This document shows, one piece after another, positions 1-9,822 of a stretch of 27,484 nt of DNA. The stretch's first letter is position 1. The number at the start of each line of letters is the position of its first letter. The stretch comes from CANNDT01 sp945876205 (lineage in GTDB: Bacteria; Acidobacteriota; Vicinamibacteria; Vicinamibacterales; UBA2999), in NCBI GenBank assembly GCA_947503365.1, contig CANNDT010000060.1:1-27484 (forward strand). The letters run 5' to 3'. Below the pieces are notes generated by a model. That model had not been told where the DNA came from and searched no databases. It saw only the letters and a list, made by a program, of their open reading frames with translations. A program made the translations under genes and the position numbers.

Positions 1-849
1 GTGAAGCGGTTGATTATCGGCGTCGCGCTCATGGGCGTGGCCGGCGCCTCGTCAGCGCAGCCCGTGCAGCAGACCGCCGAGGCCCAGCAGACCCAGGCGC
101 GCCAGAGGGTGTTCATGATGGAAGGCGTGCTCGAGCGCGCCGTGCAGATCGGCGTCGACACGCTCCGGTCGCGTGTGCGCACTGTGATGCCCGATGACAC
201 GCTGCTGCTCAGCGGCGCGCCCGCGGTCCGCGGCTTCCGTCTCGAGGGCTACGGCGTGCTCTTCGACGTCGAGGTGCCCGCGCTGCGCCGCAGCATGGCG
301 TGGTCGCTGCGAACGATGAACGAGAGCGCCGCGATGGTGGCGAGAGATCTCGCGCAGATGCGCGCGATCGTGCAGACGATTCCCGATCAGCGCGCGCGTG
401 CGGAGTTCGAACGCAGCTGGCGCCGGGTGCAGCAGCAGCTCGGTCCGATGGGCCCGGTCGCGCCAGACCCCGCCACCGCGCAGGCGCAGGCCACGCCTGG
501 CGTCGTCAGCGCGCAGTCGGTGGCGACGACGATCACGCAGGCGGCTCCGCCGGTGCCGCTCCCGGACGCGCAGCTCCTGCAGGATCCCAGCGAGGCATAC
601 ACGCAGGAAGTGAAGTCAGCGCTGGTTGACGCGATGGTCGAAAACGGTGGACCGCTGGGCATCAGCCCAGACGAGTGGCTGACCGTCGCGGCGCGCGACA
701 ACGTCCAGGTCGACCGCTTCACGCCGGGCGATCCCTCCGAGGTCAGCACCATCGTCCTGCGCATCAAGGGGAGCGATCTGGCCGCCTACCGCGCCGGGCG
801 CATCACGCTCGACGAGGTCCGCACGCGCGTGGATATTCGCGAATTCTAA
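1..849 (+). CDS. secreted protein of unknown function
   Basis: A 282-residue reading frame opens with GTG at the first base of the window, so a start further upstream cannot be excluded. The chosen start gives a good Sec signal peptide: positive KR, a hydrophobic stretch (residues 4-16), then a small-residue site around ASSAQ near residue 20. The mature part is soluble, with no transmembrane segment. Residues about 150-190 form an Ala/Gln/Pro-rich linker between an N-terminal part containing a DVEVPALRRSM segment and a C-terminal part with regular alpha/beta composition. I do not recognise a family. It is probably periplasmic. The gene is followed by a half copy of the CACGGAGA repeat. Confidence 0.8.
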   Translation: MKRLIIGVALMGVAGASSAQPVQQTAEAQQTQARQRVFMMEGVLERAVQIGVDTLRSRVRTVMPDDTLLLSGAPAVRGFRLEGYGVLFDVEVPALRRSMAWSLRTMNESAAMVARDLAQMRAIVQTIPDQRARAEFERSWRRVQQQLGPMGPVAPDPATAQAQATPGVVSAQSVATTITQAAPPVPLPDAQLLQDPSEAYTQEVKSALVDAMVENGGPLGISPDEWLTVAARDNVQVDRFTPGDPSEVSTIVLRIKGSDLAAYRAGRITLDEVRTRVDIREF

Positions 850-873
850 GGGAGCACCTCCCGCCGATCTCGG

Positions 874-900
874 GCCACGGAGACACGGAGACACAGAGCC
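874..900. repeat. half copy of CACGGAGA-unit intergenic repeat
   Basis: Three consecutive units of about 8 bp (CACGGAGA, CACGGAGA, CACAGAG) follow the stop codon at 849. The sequence matches the left arm of the inverted repeat at 4557-4615 over its full 25 nt, but the opposing right arm is missing here. It may be a decayed or incomplete copy. It leads into the short palindrome at 912-940. Confidence 0.85.
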
Positions 901-911
901 ATCGGGTTTAC

Positions 912-940
912 CCCGCCGTAGCTCGAAGAGCGAAGGCGGG
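912..940. repeat. short GC-rich palindrome (CCCGCC...GGCGGG)
   Basis: The outer arms CCCGCC (912-917) and GGCGGG (935-940) enclose inner arms GCTC (921-924) and GAGC (928-931), with a GAA loop and a symmetrical 3 x 3 internal loop. The outline (CCCGCC, three bases, stem, loop, stem, GAA, GGCG) recurs at 14710-14745 inside the biotin carboxylase gene. No T-tract follows, so it is not an obvious terminator. Confidence 0.7.
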
Positions 941-978
941 AACCTTCAGCACCCTCCGGTGTCTTAGCCTAGGTGGCG

Positions 979-984
979 TACAAT
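979..984 (+). promoter_or_regulatory. candidate -10 box (TACAAT) for a leaderless mRNA
   Basis: TACAAT matches the sigma-70 -10 consensus at 5 of 6 positions and lies exactly 6 nt before the ATG at 991, so transcription would start at or beside the start codon. No convincing -35 hexamer is visible 16-18 bp upstream. There is no Shine-Dalgarno sequence before the ATG. Confidence 0.5.
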
Positions 985-990
985 TCACGG

Positions 991-1470
991 ATGGGTAGAC
1001 GGCTGGCTCTTCCCCTCATCGCGGCGCTGTGCATCGCGGGCTGCGGGTCACGCGACGTGCAGACGGACCTCAAGATCGTCGACGTCCACTCCGGCTGGTA
1101 TGACGCGGGCATCCAGGCGGACGGCAAGAACAAGCTGGTGCCGAGCATCTCGATCCGCCTCCAGAACATCTCGCAGGAGCCGATCTCCGGCGTCCAGGTG
1201 AATGCGATCTTCCACCGCGCGGGGGAAACCGCCGTGTGGGGCGAGCACTTCGTGCGCGCCATCGGGTCGGACGAACTCGCCGCCGGTGCGACCACCAATC
1301 CGATCGTCCTGCGCTCCAACCTGGGTTACACCGGTATCCAGTCGCGGCTGCAGATGCTGAAGAACCGCGAATTCGTCGACGCCACCATGGACGTCTTCGG
1401 CAAGCACGGCTCGCGGACCTGGGCGAAGATGGGAACCTACAAAATCGACCGTCAGCTCCTCACCGAATAA
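991..1470 (+). CDS. small lipoprotein, function unknown
   Basis: The 159-residue product starts with a lipoprotein signal: positive N end, hydrophobic core, and lipobox IAGC with the lipidated cysteine at residue 18. The ATG at 991 is preferred over an in-frame GTG at 973, because 991 gives the compact signal and lies 6 nt after a TACAAT box that a 973 start would place inside the gene. The mature part (about 140 residues) has alternating strand-like segments (DLKIVDVHSGW, SISIRLQNIS, ISGVQVNAIFHRAG) resembling a single beta-sandwich domain of the kind seen in envelope lipoproteins. I cannot name a family. Its TAA stop forms the first bases of the inverted repeat at 1468-1563. Confidence 0.8.
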   Translation: MGRRLALPLIAALCIAGCGSRDVQTDLKIVDVHSGWYDAGIQADGKNKLVPSISIRLQNISQEPISGVQVNAIFHRAGETAVWGEHFVRAIGSDELAAGATTNPIVLRSNLGYTGIQSRLQMLKNREFVDATMDVFGKHGSRTWAKMGTYKIDRQLLTE

Positions 1471-1563
1471 CCACGAAGACCACGAAGACCACGAAGAACT
1501 CTTCTTGGTCTTTCGTCTTCGTGCCCTTCGCGTTCTTCGTGGACTTCGTGTTTTTCGTGGTTA
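1468..1563. repeat. CACGAAGAC-unit inverted repeat (about 96 bp)
   Basis: The left arm has three 9-bp units of the form CCACGAAGA. The right arm has complementary TTCGTG units at about 9-bp spacing and ends with TTCGTGGTTA. The outer ends pair as TAACCACGAA against TTCGTGGTTA, so the stop codon TAA of the upstream lipoprotein gene belongs to the palindrome. The element fills nearly all of the gap before the permease gene. Confidence 0.9.
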
Positions 1564-1566
1564 AAT
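1561..1566 (+). promoter_or_regulatory. weak candidate -10 box (TTAAAT) before the permease
   Basis: TTAAAT matches the -10 consensus at 4 of 6 positions and stands 6 nt before the GTG start at 1573, the same spacing as at 979 and 23882. Its first three bases are the end of the inverted repeat. TGGACT at 1540-1545 is a possible -35 but with a short 15-bp spacer. This call is tentative. Confidence 0.3.
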
Positions 1567-1572
1567 TCCGCC

Positions 1573-2952
1573 GTGCCAACGACGACACGCGCCCCCCAGA
1601 ACGTCCTCGAACGCCGCCTCGGACCGCTCGATGCGGCCGCGCTCATCGTCTCCAACGTCATCGGCGGCGGCATCCTGTTCACGCCGCCCCAGATCGCGGC
1701 GTCGGTGCCGAGCGCCTTGTTGTTTCTCTCGACCTGGGTCGCCGGCGGCCTGCTCGCCTTCGCCGGTGCCATGGCCTACGCGGAGCTGGCGGCGCTGCGG
1801 CCGCGGGCGGGCGGCGAGTATGTCTACCTTCGAGCCGCCTTCGGGCCGCTGGCCGCATTCCTCACGGGCTGGACGTCATTTGTCGCGGGGTTCTCCGGCG
1901 CGATCGCCACGAGCGCGGTGGTGCTGGCGTTTTATCTCGGCCGCTTCATTCCGGCAGCAGGCAACAGCACGCCATTCTTCTCGCTCCCGATTATTCCCGG
2001 CACCATCGTCCTCAGCGCGTCGCCACAAAGCATCGTTGCCATCGCGGCGATCTTCGGCATGGCGTGGATCCATCTGCGAGGGGTAGGCCCCGGCCGCCTG
2101 GTCGGCAACATCCTCGCGACGTTGAAGGTGTCGGCGCTCGTCCTGTTCGTGGCGCTCGGGTTTTCCATCGGCCAGGGCGACGTGGCCAACATCAGCGGGA
2201 CCGCGGGACCGGTGACCGCCACCAACTGGCTGCTCGCGCTCATCCCGGTGATGTTTACCTACTCCGGCTGGAACGCGGCGTCGTACGTGGCCGAAGAGAT
2301 TCGCGAGCCTGGGCGCAATGTGCCGCGGGCGCTTGCGCTGGGCACTGCGGCGGTGATCGCGCTCTACCTGCTGCTCAATACCCTGTATCTCTATGTCGTG
2401 CCGGTGGGCGAGCTCGCGATGATCCGCGGCAGCATGCTCGACTTCATCGCCGATCGGCTGCTCGGCTCGGTCGCCGGCAACATCATGGCGGTCGTCTCGA
2501 TCATCAGCCTGCTCGCCAGCATCAGCGCGATGACGTTCGCGGGACCGCGCGTCTACTTCGCGATGGCGCGCGACGGCGTGTTCTTCAAGCGCGCCGCGGT
2601 CGTCCATCCGCGGTATCGCACGCCGGCCGTGTCGATCCTCGCGCAGGCGGCCTGGAGCTCGCTGCTCGTGCTCACGGCCAAGGCCGACACGCTCGTCAAC
2701 TACACGGGCTTTGCGATCATTCTGTTTTCGGGGGTCGCAGTGGTCGCCTTGTTCGTGCTGCGCGCGAAAGAGCCGGGGGCCGATCGTCCGTTCCGCGCGT
2801 GGGGCTATCCCGTGGCGCCGGGAATTTATGCGGTGGTGAGCTTCGCGATTCTCGCCAACAGCCTGTACAGCGGCCCTGCCGCGATCGGCGCCGGAGCGCT
2901 GATCATCGCGGCAGGTATTCCTGTCTACTACTTCTTCCGGAGCAGAAGCTAG
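1573..2952 (+). CDS. APC-family amino acid permease
   Basis: The 459-residue, very hydrophobic product has about 12 membrane helices, the usual size for the amino acid/polyamine/organocation superfamily of secondary transporters. The first helix carries SNVIGGGILFTPPQI, matching the glycine-rich unwound segment that binds the amino acid backbone. The conserved loop after the sixth helix is present as AEEIREPGRNVPRA. The substrate cannot be told from sequence, and no amino acid metabolic gene is adjacent. Inner-membrane location is expected. The GTG at 1573 starts just outside the upstream repeat and gives a normal short cytoplasmic N-terminus. The gene is flanked on both sides by CACGAAG-type inverted repeats. 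Confidence 0.93.
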   Translation: MPTTTRAPQNVLERRLGPLDAAALIVSNVIGGGILFTPPQIAASVPSALLFLSTWVAGGLLAFAGAMAYAELAALRPRAGGEYVYLRAAFGPLAAFLTGWTSFVAGFSGAIATSAVVLAFYLGRFIPAAGNSTPFFSLPIIPGTIVLSASPQSIVAIAAIFGMAWIHLRGVGPGRLVGNILATLKVSALVLFVALGFSIGQGDVANISGTAGPVTATNWLLALIPVMFTYSGWNAASYVAEEIREPGRNVPRALALGTAAVIALYLLLNTLYLYVVPVGELAMIRGSMLDFIADRLLGSVAGNIMAVVSIISLLASISAMTFAGPRVYFAMARDGVFFKRAAVVHPRYRTPAVSILAQAAWSSLLVLTAKADTLVNYTGFAIILFSGVAVVALFVLRAKEPGADRPFRAWGYPVAPGIYAVVSFAILANSLYSGPAAIGAGALIIAAGIPVYYFFRSRS

Positions 2953-3077
2953 GCCACGAAGGGCACGAAGACTTCAGCCACGAAGATCACGAAGAACACG
3001 AAGCCTCGCTGTGGGCGTTCGTCCCTTCGTGATCTTCGTGTCCTTCGTGGCTAATGTCTTCGTGCCCTTCGTGGTTA
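2953..3077. repeat. long CACGAAG-unit inverted repeat between convergent genes
   Basis: A 125-bp imperfect palindrome occupies the whole gap between the permease stop (TAG, 2950-2952) and the PEGA gene, including that gene's stop (TAA on the minus strand, 3077-3075). The outer 19 bp of the two arms pair perfectly. After a four-base mismatch region, another nine bases (GCCACGAAG type) pair, and further units pair imperfectly. There is no T-tract. It might serve as a bidirectional terminator or mRNA end stabiliser, but that is inference. Confidence 0.9.
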
Positions 3078-3890
3078 GGGAATTCTGCGCAGGTCGCCTC
3101 GATACTGGATCTTCTGGCCGGGGATGATCCGCGTGTCGAATTCGAGCGTCTCGTATCCGGGCGCGACGATCTCGATGTGGTACGTCCCTTCCTCGAGCTT
3201 CAGCGCCTGCGCGATGCCGTCGTAGTCGTCCACCTCGCCGGCAAAGTACCCGTCCACGAATACCTGCGCCTGCCGCGGACTGACACGCAGCCGGAGTTGG
3301 CCCATGTCGAACGAGCTGTAGGCGCGGCCGGGGTAGTAGCCGGGATAACCGTACCCGCCGGCGCTGTAGCTGTACGCCGAGTACGAGCCTGGATACCAGG
3401 CGTACGGGTCGTAATAGAAGTAGCCGAGCCCGAACGCGCCGTATCCATAGGGATACGACCGCCGCGGGTAGTAGTAGTAATTGTTGTAGACCGGCGGCCT
3501 CGCGTAGATCGTACGGCCGCCATTTCTGTTCCGGTCGTCGGCTCGATTCTCTCCACCGTTGCCCCTCGCGGGCGGCGGGGTTGCGCGGCGAGCCTGGTCG
3601 CGCGGTACCGCGGTGCCGACCCGGGGATTGTCGCCTTGCGGACGGCCACCACGCGGGGCGGCGCGCCTCTGGTCATCGGGGGTGGCGGCGGGCGCTTCCG
3701 CCGGGGCGGCTTCAGCGCGTGGCACGGGCGCGGGACGCGGCGCTTGCGAGCGCGGGATCGCCTGCCGCACCTCGGGCGCCGGCGTGGTTTCGGGCTGCTG
3801 ACTCTGCTGGGTCTCTGCTCCGTCCTGCGCATGCGCCATCGGCGCGAAGGCGAGCAGGGCGGCGGTCACGATCACATGGGTGCGGAGCAT
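3075..3890 (-). CDS. secreted PEGA-domain protein with tyrosine-rich linker
   Basis: The start is set by the ATG at 3890, which has a strong AAGGAG ribosome site 7 nt upstream. An in-frame ATG at 3971 would add 27 residues ahead of the signal peptide and is less likely. The 271-residue product begins with a signal peptide ending at MAHAQ. Next comes a long Pro/Ala/Arg/Gln-rich disordered region. A Tyr/Gly/Pro-rich segment (roughly residues 130-200) contains clusters such as NNYYYYP. The last ~70 residues form a PEGA-type domain: PRQAQVFVDGYFAGEVDD, then EEGTYHIEIVAPGYE. PEGA domains are small beta-sandwiches found in surface or envelope proteins. The exact role is unknown; an envelope-anchoring or surface function is likely. 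Confidence 0.88.
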   Translation of the reverse strand: MLRTHVIVTAALLAFAPMAHAQDGAETQQSQQPETTPAPEVRQAIPRSQAPRPAPVPRAEAAPAEAPAATPDDQRRAAPRGGRPQGDNPRVGTAVPRDQARRATPPPARGNGGENRADDRNRNGGRTIYARPPVYNNYYYYPRRSYPYGYGAFGLGYFYYDPYAWYPGSYSAYSYSAGGYGYPGYYPGRAYSSFDMGQLRLRVSPRQAQVFVDGYFAGEVDDYDGIAQALKLEEGTYHIEIVAPGYETLEFDTRIIPGQKIQYRGDLRRIP

Positions 3891-3959
3891 AACGGTCTCC
3901 TTGGAAGCTATGGTGACCTCAGCAACAGTGCTGCCACGAAGCATCGATCGAAACACTGA

Positions 3960-3978
3960 ATGAATCGGCACGATTCAT
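3960..3978. promoter_or_regulatory. perfect dyad ATGAATCG-N3-CGATTCAT upstream of hslV
   Basis: Two perfect 8-bp arms (3960-3967 and 3971-3978) are separated by three bases in the 123-bp divergent gap between the PEGA gene and hslV. Given the -10-like CATACT at 4001-4006, the dyad ends at the expected -35 region of hslV, a usual place for a repressor operator. It does not match CIRCE (TTAGCACTC-N9-GAGTGCTAA). Operator function is inferred from position and symmetry only. Confidence 0.45.
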
Positions 3979-4000
3979 CGGCGCTGCTCACTTTTTGAGG

Positions 4001-4006
4001 CATACT
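4001..4006 (+). promoter_or_regulatory. candidate -10 box (CATACT) for hslV
   Basis: CATACT matches the -10 consensus at 4 of 6 positions and is 7 nt before the ATG of hslV at 4014. No Shine-Dalgarno sequence lies between, consistent with a leaderless or nearly leaderless message. No clear -35 hexamer is seen. Confidence 0.4.
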
Positions 4007-4013
4007 GGCCGAC

Positions 4014-4538
4014 ATGCATGCGACAACGATCCTTGCCGTGCGGCACCAGGATCGGACGGTGCTCGCGGGCGACGGTCAGGTGACCCTCGGCAACACCGTC
4101 CTCAAGCAGAGCGCCCGCAAGGTCCGCCGTCTCTATAACGAGTCTATTCTCGCCGGCTTTGCCGGATCGGCCGCCGACTCGTTCGCGCTCTTCGCCCGCT
4201 TCGAGTCGAAGCTCGAACAGTATCGTGGAAACCTCGAGCGCTCCGCCGTCGAGCTCGCGCGCGACTGGCGCACCGATCGCATCCTCCGCCGCCTCGAGGC
4301 CATGCTCATCGTCGCTGACAAGAGTCACACCTTCCTCCTCTCCGGCACCGGCGATCTGATCGAGCCCGACGATGGGATCGTGGCGGTGGGATCGGGCGGA
4401 CCGTTTGCGATGTCGGCGGCCAGGGCGCTGGCGCGCCACAGCCATCTCGATGCCCGGCAGATCGCCGAAGAGGCGATGAAGATCGCCGCCGAGATTTGCA
4501 TTTATACGAATCCCAATCTGACCATCGAAGAACTGTAG
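4014..4538 (+). CDS. hslV: HslV, peptidase subunit of the HslVU protease
   Basis: HslV is the threonine peptidase core (two stacked hexamers) of the cytoplasmic ATP-dependent protease HslVU. The 174-residue product matches the family in length and sequence. It starts MHATTILAVR; the catalytic N-terminal threonine would be Thr4 after removal of MHA, aligned with Thr2 of the E. coli protein. Other conserved segments are AGDGQVTLGNTV, ARKVRRLYN, AGFAGSAADSF, LARDWRTDR, IAVGSGGP-like (VAVGSGGPF) and EICIYTN near the C-terminus. It lies directly upstream of hslU, its normal partner, though a 59-bp hairpin repeat separates the two. A palindrome and a -10-like box lie just upstream. Confidence 0.97.
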   Translation: MHATTILAVRHQDRTVLAGDGQVTLGNTVLKQSARKVRRLYNESILAGFAGSAADSFALFARFESKLEQYRGNLERSAVELARDWRTDRILRRLEAMLIVADKSHTFLLSGTGDLIEPDDGIVAVGSGGPFAMSAARALARHSHLDARQIAEEAMKIAAEICIYTNPNLTIEEL

Positions 4539-4556
4539 CGATGTTTACTTCCCCAA

Positions 4557-4615
4557 GCCACGGAGACACGGAGACACAGAGCCAGATTCTCTCCGTGTCT
4601 CTGTGTCTCTGTGGC
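4557..4615. repeat. CACGGAGA-unit hairpin between hslV and hslU
   Basis: The left arm 4557-4581 and right arm 4591-4615 form a 25-bp stem with two G-T wobbles and one A-C mismatch, around a 9-nt loop. Each arm is three units of about 8 bp. The hairpin ends 13 nt before the hslU ATG at 4629. No T-tract follows, so it is not a standard terminator. It could affect the relative expression or mRNA stability of the two genes; that is inference. Confidence 0.93.
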
Positions 4616-4628
4616 CCGTTTCAATAAG

Positions 4629-6020
<1,392 letters not shown>

Positions 6021-6050
6021 TCCTCCGAAAACGTCCAGCCCCTTTGACGA

Positions 6051-6091
6051 CGCCAGGCGCCCCTCTCCGCCGGGGCGATTGGCGTATTTTT
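6051..6091 (+). terminator. intrinsic terminator after hslU
   Basis: Outer arms CGCC (6051-6054) and GGCG (6081-6084) and inner arms CGCCCC (6058-6063) and GGGGCG (6072-6077) form a GC-rich hairpin with a 3 x 3 internal loop, followed at once by TATTTTT (6085-6091). It lies 31 bp after the hslU stop. This is the only classical hairpin-plus-T-tract terminator I see in the window. Confidence 0.85.
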
Positions 6092-6112
6092 GTTCCAGAA
6101 TTGACGGTTTGT

Positions 6113-6161
6113 GCCATTTAGGCCACAGATCGATACGACAAAATTGTTTGAGCTAAATGGC
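6113..6161. promoter_or_regulatory. inverted repeat GCCATTTAG-N31-CTAAATGGC in an AT-rich promoter region
   Basis: Perfect 9-bp arms at 6113-6121 and 6153-6161 flank a 31-bp AT-richer spacer that contains the small symmetrical core ACAAAATTGT. The region is markedly more AT-rich than its surroundings, as expected for a promoter. TTGTTT (6144-6149) and TACAAG (6167-6172) are spaced by 17 bp and could form a sigma-70 promoter overlapping the right arm. The arms may be a spaced operator for a regulator, possibly the downstream gene itself; that is inference. Confidence 0.45.
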
Positions 6162-6193
6162 GTTATTACAAGAAAGTACAAACATCTCCGCGC

Positions 6194-6199
6194 TACAAT
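6194..6199 (+). promoter_or_regulatory. candidate -10 box (TACAAT) for the sigma-54 activator gene
   Basis: TACAAT matches the consensus at 5 of 6 positions, 18 nt before the ATG at 6218. Unlike the leaderless cases in this window, a good AGGAG ribosome site follows at about 6207-6211. The -35 region is not obvious. A second possible promoter lies just upstream (TTGTTT/TACAAG). Confidence 0.4.
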
Positions 6200-6217
6200 C
6201 TGGCGCAGGAGACCTGA

Positions 6218-7845
<1,628 letters not shown>

Positions 7846-7849
<4 letters not shown>

Positions 7850-9150
7850 TTCGGAACGTTCGCGTCTGGACCGCGCTCTGTGTGGCGGTTCTGGCCATTG
7901 GTTGTGGGAAGAAGGGTCCGCCGCTCGCGCCATTCGTCCGTATTCCCGCGCCAATCGATCAAATCACGGCGTTGCGCCTTGGCAGCGACGTCTACGTCAC
8001 CCTCACCCTGCCCTCAAAAGACATCGATGCCGCGATCCCCGCGCACATTTCGCGCGTGGAGATCTACGGCTACACCGGACGCACGCCCCCCACGCGTGCC
8101 CGCTGGGCCGAGCTCGGGGAGTTGATCGCACGAATTCCGGTGGCGCCGCCGCCACTTCTGGACGGTACGCAGCTGCCAACCAACGGCGCTCCTCTCCAGG
8201 GCACCCCGATTACCGTGCTCGACACGCTCACGGCAGACGAGCTCGTGCAGGGCAGGGAAGACCCGATCGATCCGCGGCGGCAGCTTGCCCCGCTTCTTCC
8301 AGTCGGCAGCGTGATTCCGCCGCCGAGGCCGCTGCAGCGCTTTTACATCGCGATTCCCTTCAACGATCGCGGCCGCAATGGACCGCCGGGCGCCGAAGCC
8401 GGATTCGTGCTGGCGCCGCTCCCCGACCCGCCCCGCGCGGTGCTCGCGAGTTACACGCCGTCCGGCACCGCGGTCACCTGGGAACCTTCGGGCGGCCTGA
8501 TTGGTTTCATCGTCAACGACTCGCTTCCGCCGGAACCGCCGCCGTTCGACGTGGTTGAACTGGTGCCGTCGGCCGTGCCGGCGCTGCCCGAGCCGGTGTT
8601 GCCGCCTGGTCCCACGCTCTACAACGTCTACCGCGACCTCGCGGAGGATCCGTTGACCCTTCCGGTGGCGCCGACGACGGGAACCGTGGTGCTGCCGGCG
8701 CCGCTCAACCCCGCGCCGCTTGCGGTGCTGACGCTTGCCGATCAGATCGAGTTCGAACGCGAGCGCTGCTATACCGTGCGGCCGCTGCGCGGCACGGCCC
8801 CGAACGTCGTGATGGGTGAAGCGTCGCCGCGCGAGTGCGTGCGGCCCGTCGATATCTTTCAGCCGGCTCAGCCGGCGCAACCCGCGGCAGTCGCGGCCGA
8901 AGGCGCCATCAGCCTGATCTGGGATCCGAATGCCGAGATCGATCTGGGCGGTTACATGATCTTGCGCCGCGAAGTCGGGAATGACACACTGCTTCTGCTC
9001 ACCGCGACTCCGATTCTCGAGGCGCGCTTCCGCGACGCCACCGCGACGCCCGGCACACGCTATCGCTACTCGGTCGTGGCGGTCGACAACCGGATGCCGG
9101 TGCCCAACATGAGCGCCGAATCACTCCCGGTGGAAGAAACCGCAAGATAA
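7846..9150 (+). CDS. large lipoprotein with CGKKGPP start and a fibronectin-III-like C-terminus
   Basis: The 434-residue product has a lipoprotein signal with lipobox AIGC and lipidated Cys20, followed immediately by GKKGPPLAP. This CGxKGPxxxP opening resembles the short LptM (YifL) lipoprotein that helps LptD assembly in Enterobacteria, but here it heads a much longer protein. The body is Pro-rich with beta-rich segments. Residues about 345-430 (AAEGAISLIWDPN, DLGGYMILRRE, TRYRYSVVAVDN) look like a fibronectin type III domain. Likely location is the outer membrane inner leaflet or periplasm. The start overlaps the activator's stop by 4 bp (ATGA), suggesting translational coupling. The exact function is unknown. 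Confidence 0.82.
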
Positions 9151-9161
9151 CGGAGACGACC

Positions 9162-9815
9162 ATGAAGCTCTTTGTCGATACCGGCAACGTCAAGGAAATC
9201 GAAGCCCTCGCCGCAATCGGCATTCTCGACGGCGTGACCACCAACCCTTCGCTGATGGCGAAGGAGAGCGGCGACTACCGGCAGATCCTCAAGCAGATCT
9301 GCCAGATCGTGAAGGGGCCCGTCAGCGGCGAGGTCGTCGCCACCGACGCGGCCGGCATGATCCGCGAAGGACGCGACCTCGCCTCAATCGACGAGCACAT
9401 GGTCGTCAAGGTGCCGTTCACCCGCGAAGGCGTGAAGGCGTGCAAGACGCTGGCGGGCGAAGGCCTGCGCGTCAACGTCACGCTGATCTTCTCCGCGACG
9501 CAGGCGTGGCTGGCCGCGAAGGTTGGGGCGTCATACGTGAGCCCGTTCGTGGGCCGTCTCGACGACATCGGGGCGACGGGGATGAATCTGATCCGCGAGA
9601 TCGTCGACATCTTCGACAACTACGAGTTCGGTACTGAAGTGCTGGTGGCGAGCGTCCGCCATCCGATTCACGTCATCGAAGCCGCGCGCATGGGCGCCGA
9701 CATCGTGACCTGCCCGCCGGCGGTGATCGAGCAGTGCTTCAAGCATCCGCTGACCGACATCGGTCTCGAGAAGTTCCTGAAAGACTGGGAGAAGGCGCAG
9801 GCGGCAAAGGTTTAG
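9162..9815 (+). CDS. tal: small transaldolase (TalC/Fsa structural subfamily)
   Basis: The 217-residue TIM-barrel protein belongs to the short transaldolase/fructose-6-phosphate aldolase subfamily of the pentose phosphate pathway. MKLFVDTGNV and DGVTTNPSL are family hallmarks, and the Schiff-base lysine is Lys83 in VVKVPFT. Two residues favour true transaldolase over fructose-6-phosphate aldolase. Glu57 (SGEV) takes the place of Gln59 of E. coli FsaA, and Phe129 (SPFVGR) the place of its Tyr131, with a constant offset of two residues from Lys85. These reference positions are recalled, not aligned by software. A GGAG site lies 6 nt before the ATG. The next gene starts 7 nt after the stop, so the two are probably co-transcribed. 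Confidence 0.95.
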   Translation: MKLFVDTGNVKEIEALAAIGILDGVTTNPSLMAKESGDYRQILKQICQIVKGPVSGEVVATDAAGMIREGRDLASIDEHMVVKVPFTREGVKACKTLAGEGLRVNVTLIFSATQAWLAAKVGASYVSPFVGRLDDIGATGMNLIREIVDIFDNYEFGTEVLVASVRHPIHVIEAARMGADIVTCPPAVIEQCFKHPLTDIGLEKFLKDWEKAQAAKV

Positions 9816-9822
9816 CGCCTAG

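Noticed and set aside
1236..3032. A 598-codon plus-strand frame spanning the permease and two repeats
   Set aside because: It is out of frame with the lipoprotein and permease and translates the repeats into KTTKTTK and HEDHEEHE-like strings; it is Arg-rich shadow sequence.
1468..3077. CRISPR-like array suggested by regularly spaced CACGAAG repeats
   Set aside because: The units are 9 bp with no unique spacers of 25-40 bp, and the arms are inverted relative to each other; no cas gene is near.
3891..4013. CIRCE or sigma-32-type heat-shock promoter for hslVU
   Set aside because: No TTAGCACTC-N9-GAGTGCTAA and no convincing sigma-32 -35/-10 pair is present; only the unrelated dyad at 3960-3978.
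4557..4615. Intrinsic terminator between hslV and hslU
   Set aside because: The stem is long and not especially GC-rich at its base, and no T-tract follows the right arm (CCCGTTTCAATAAG).
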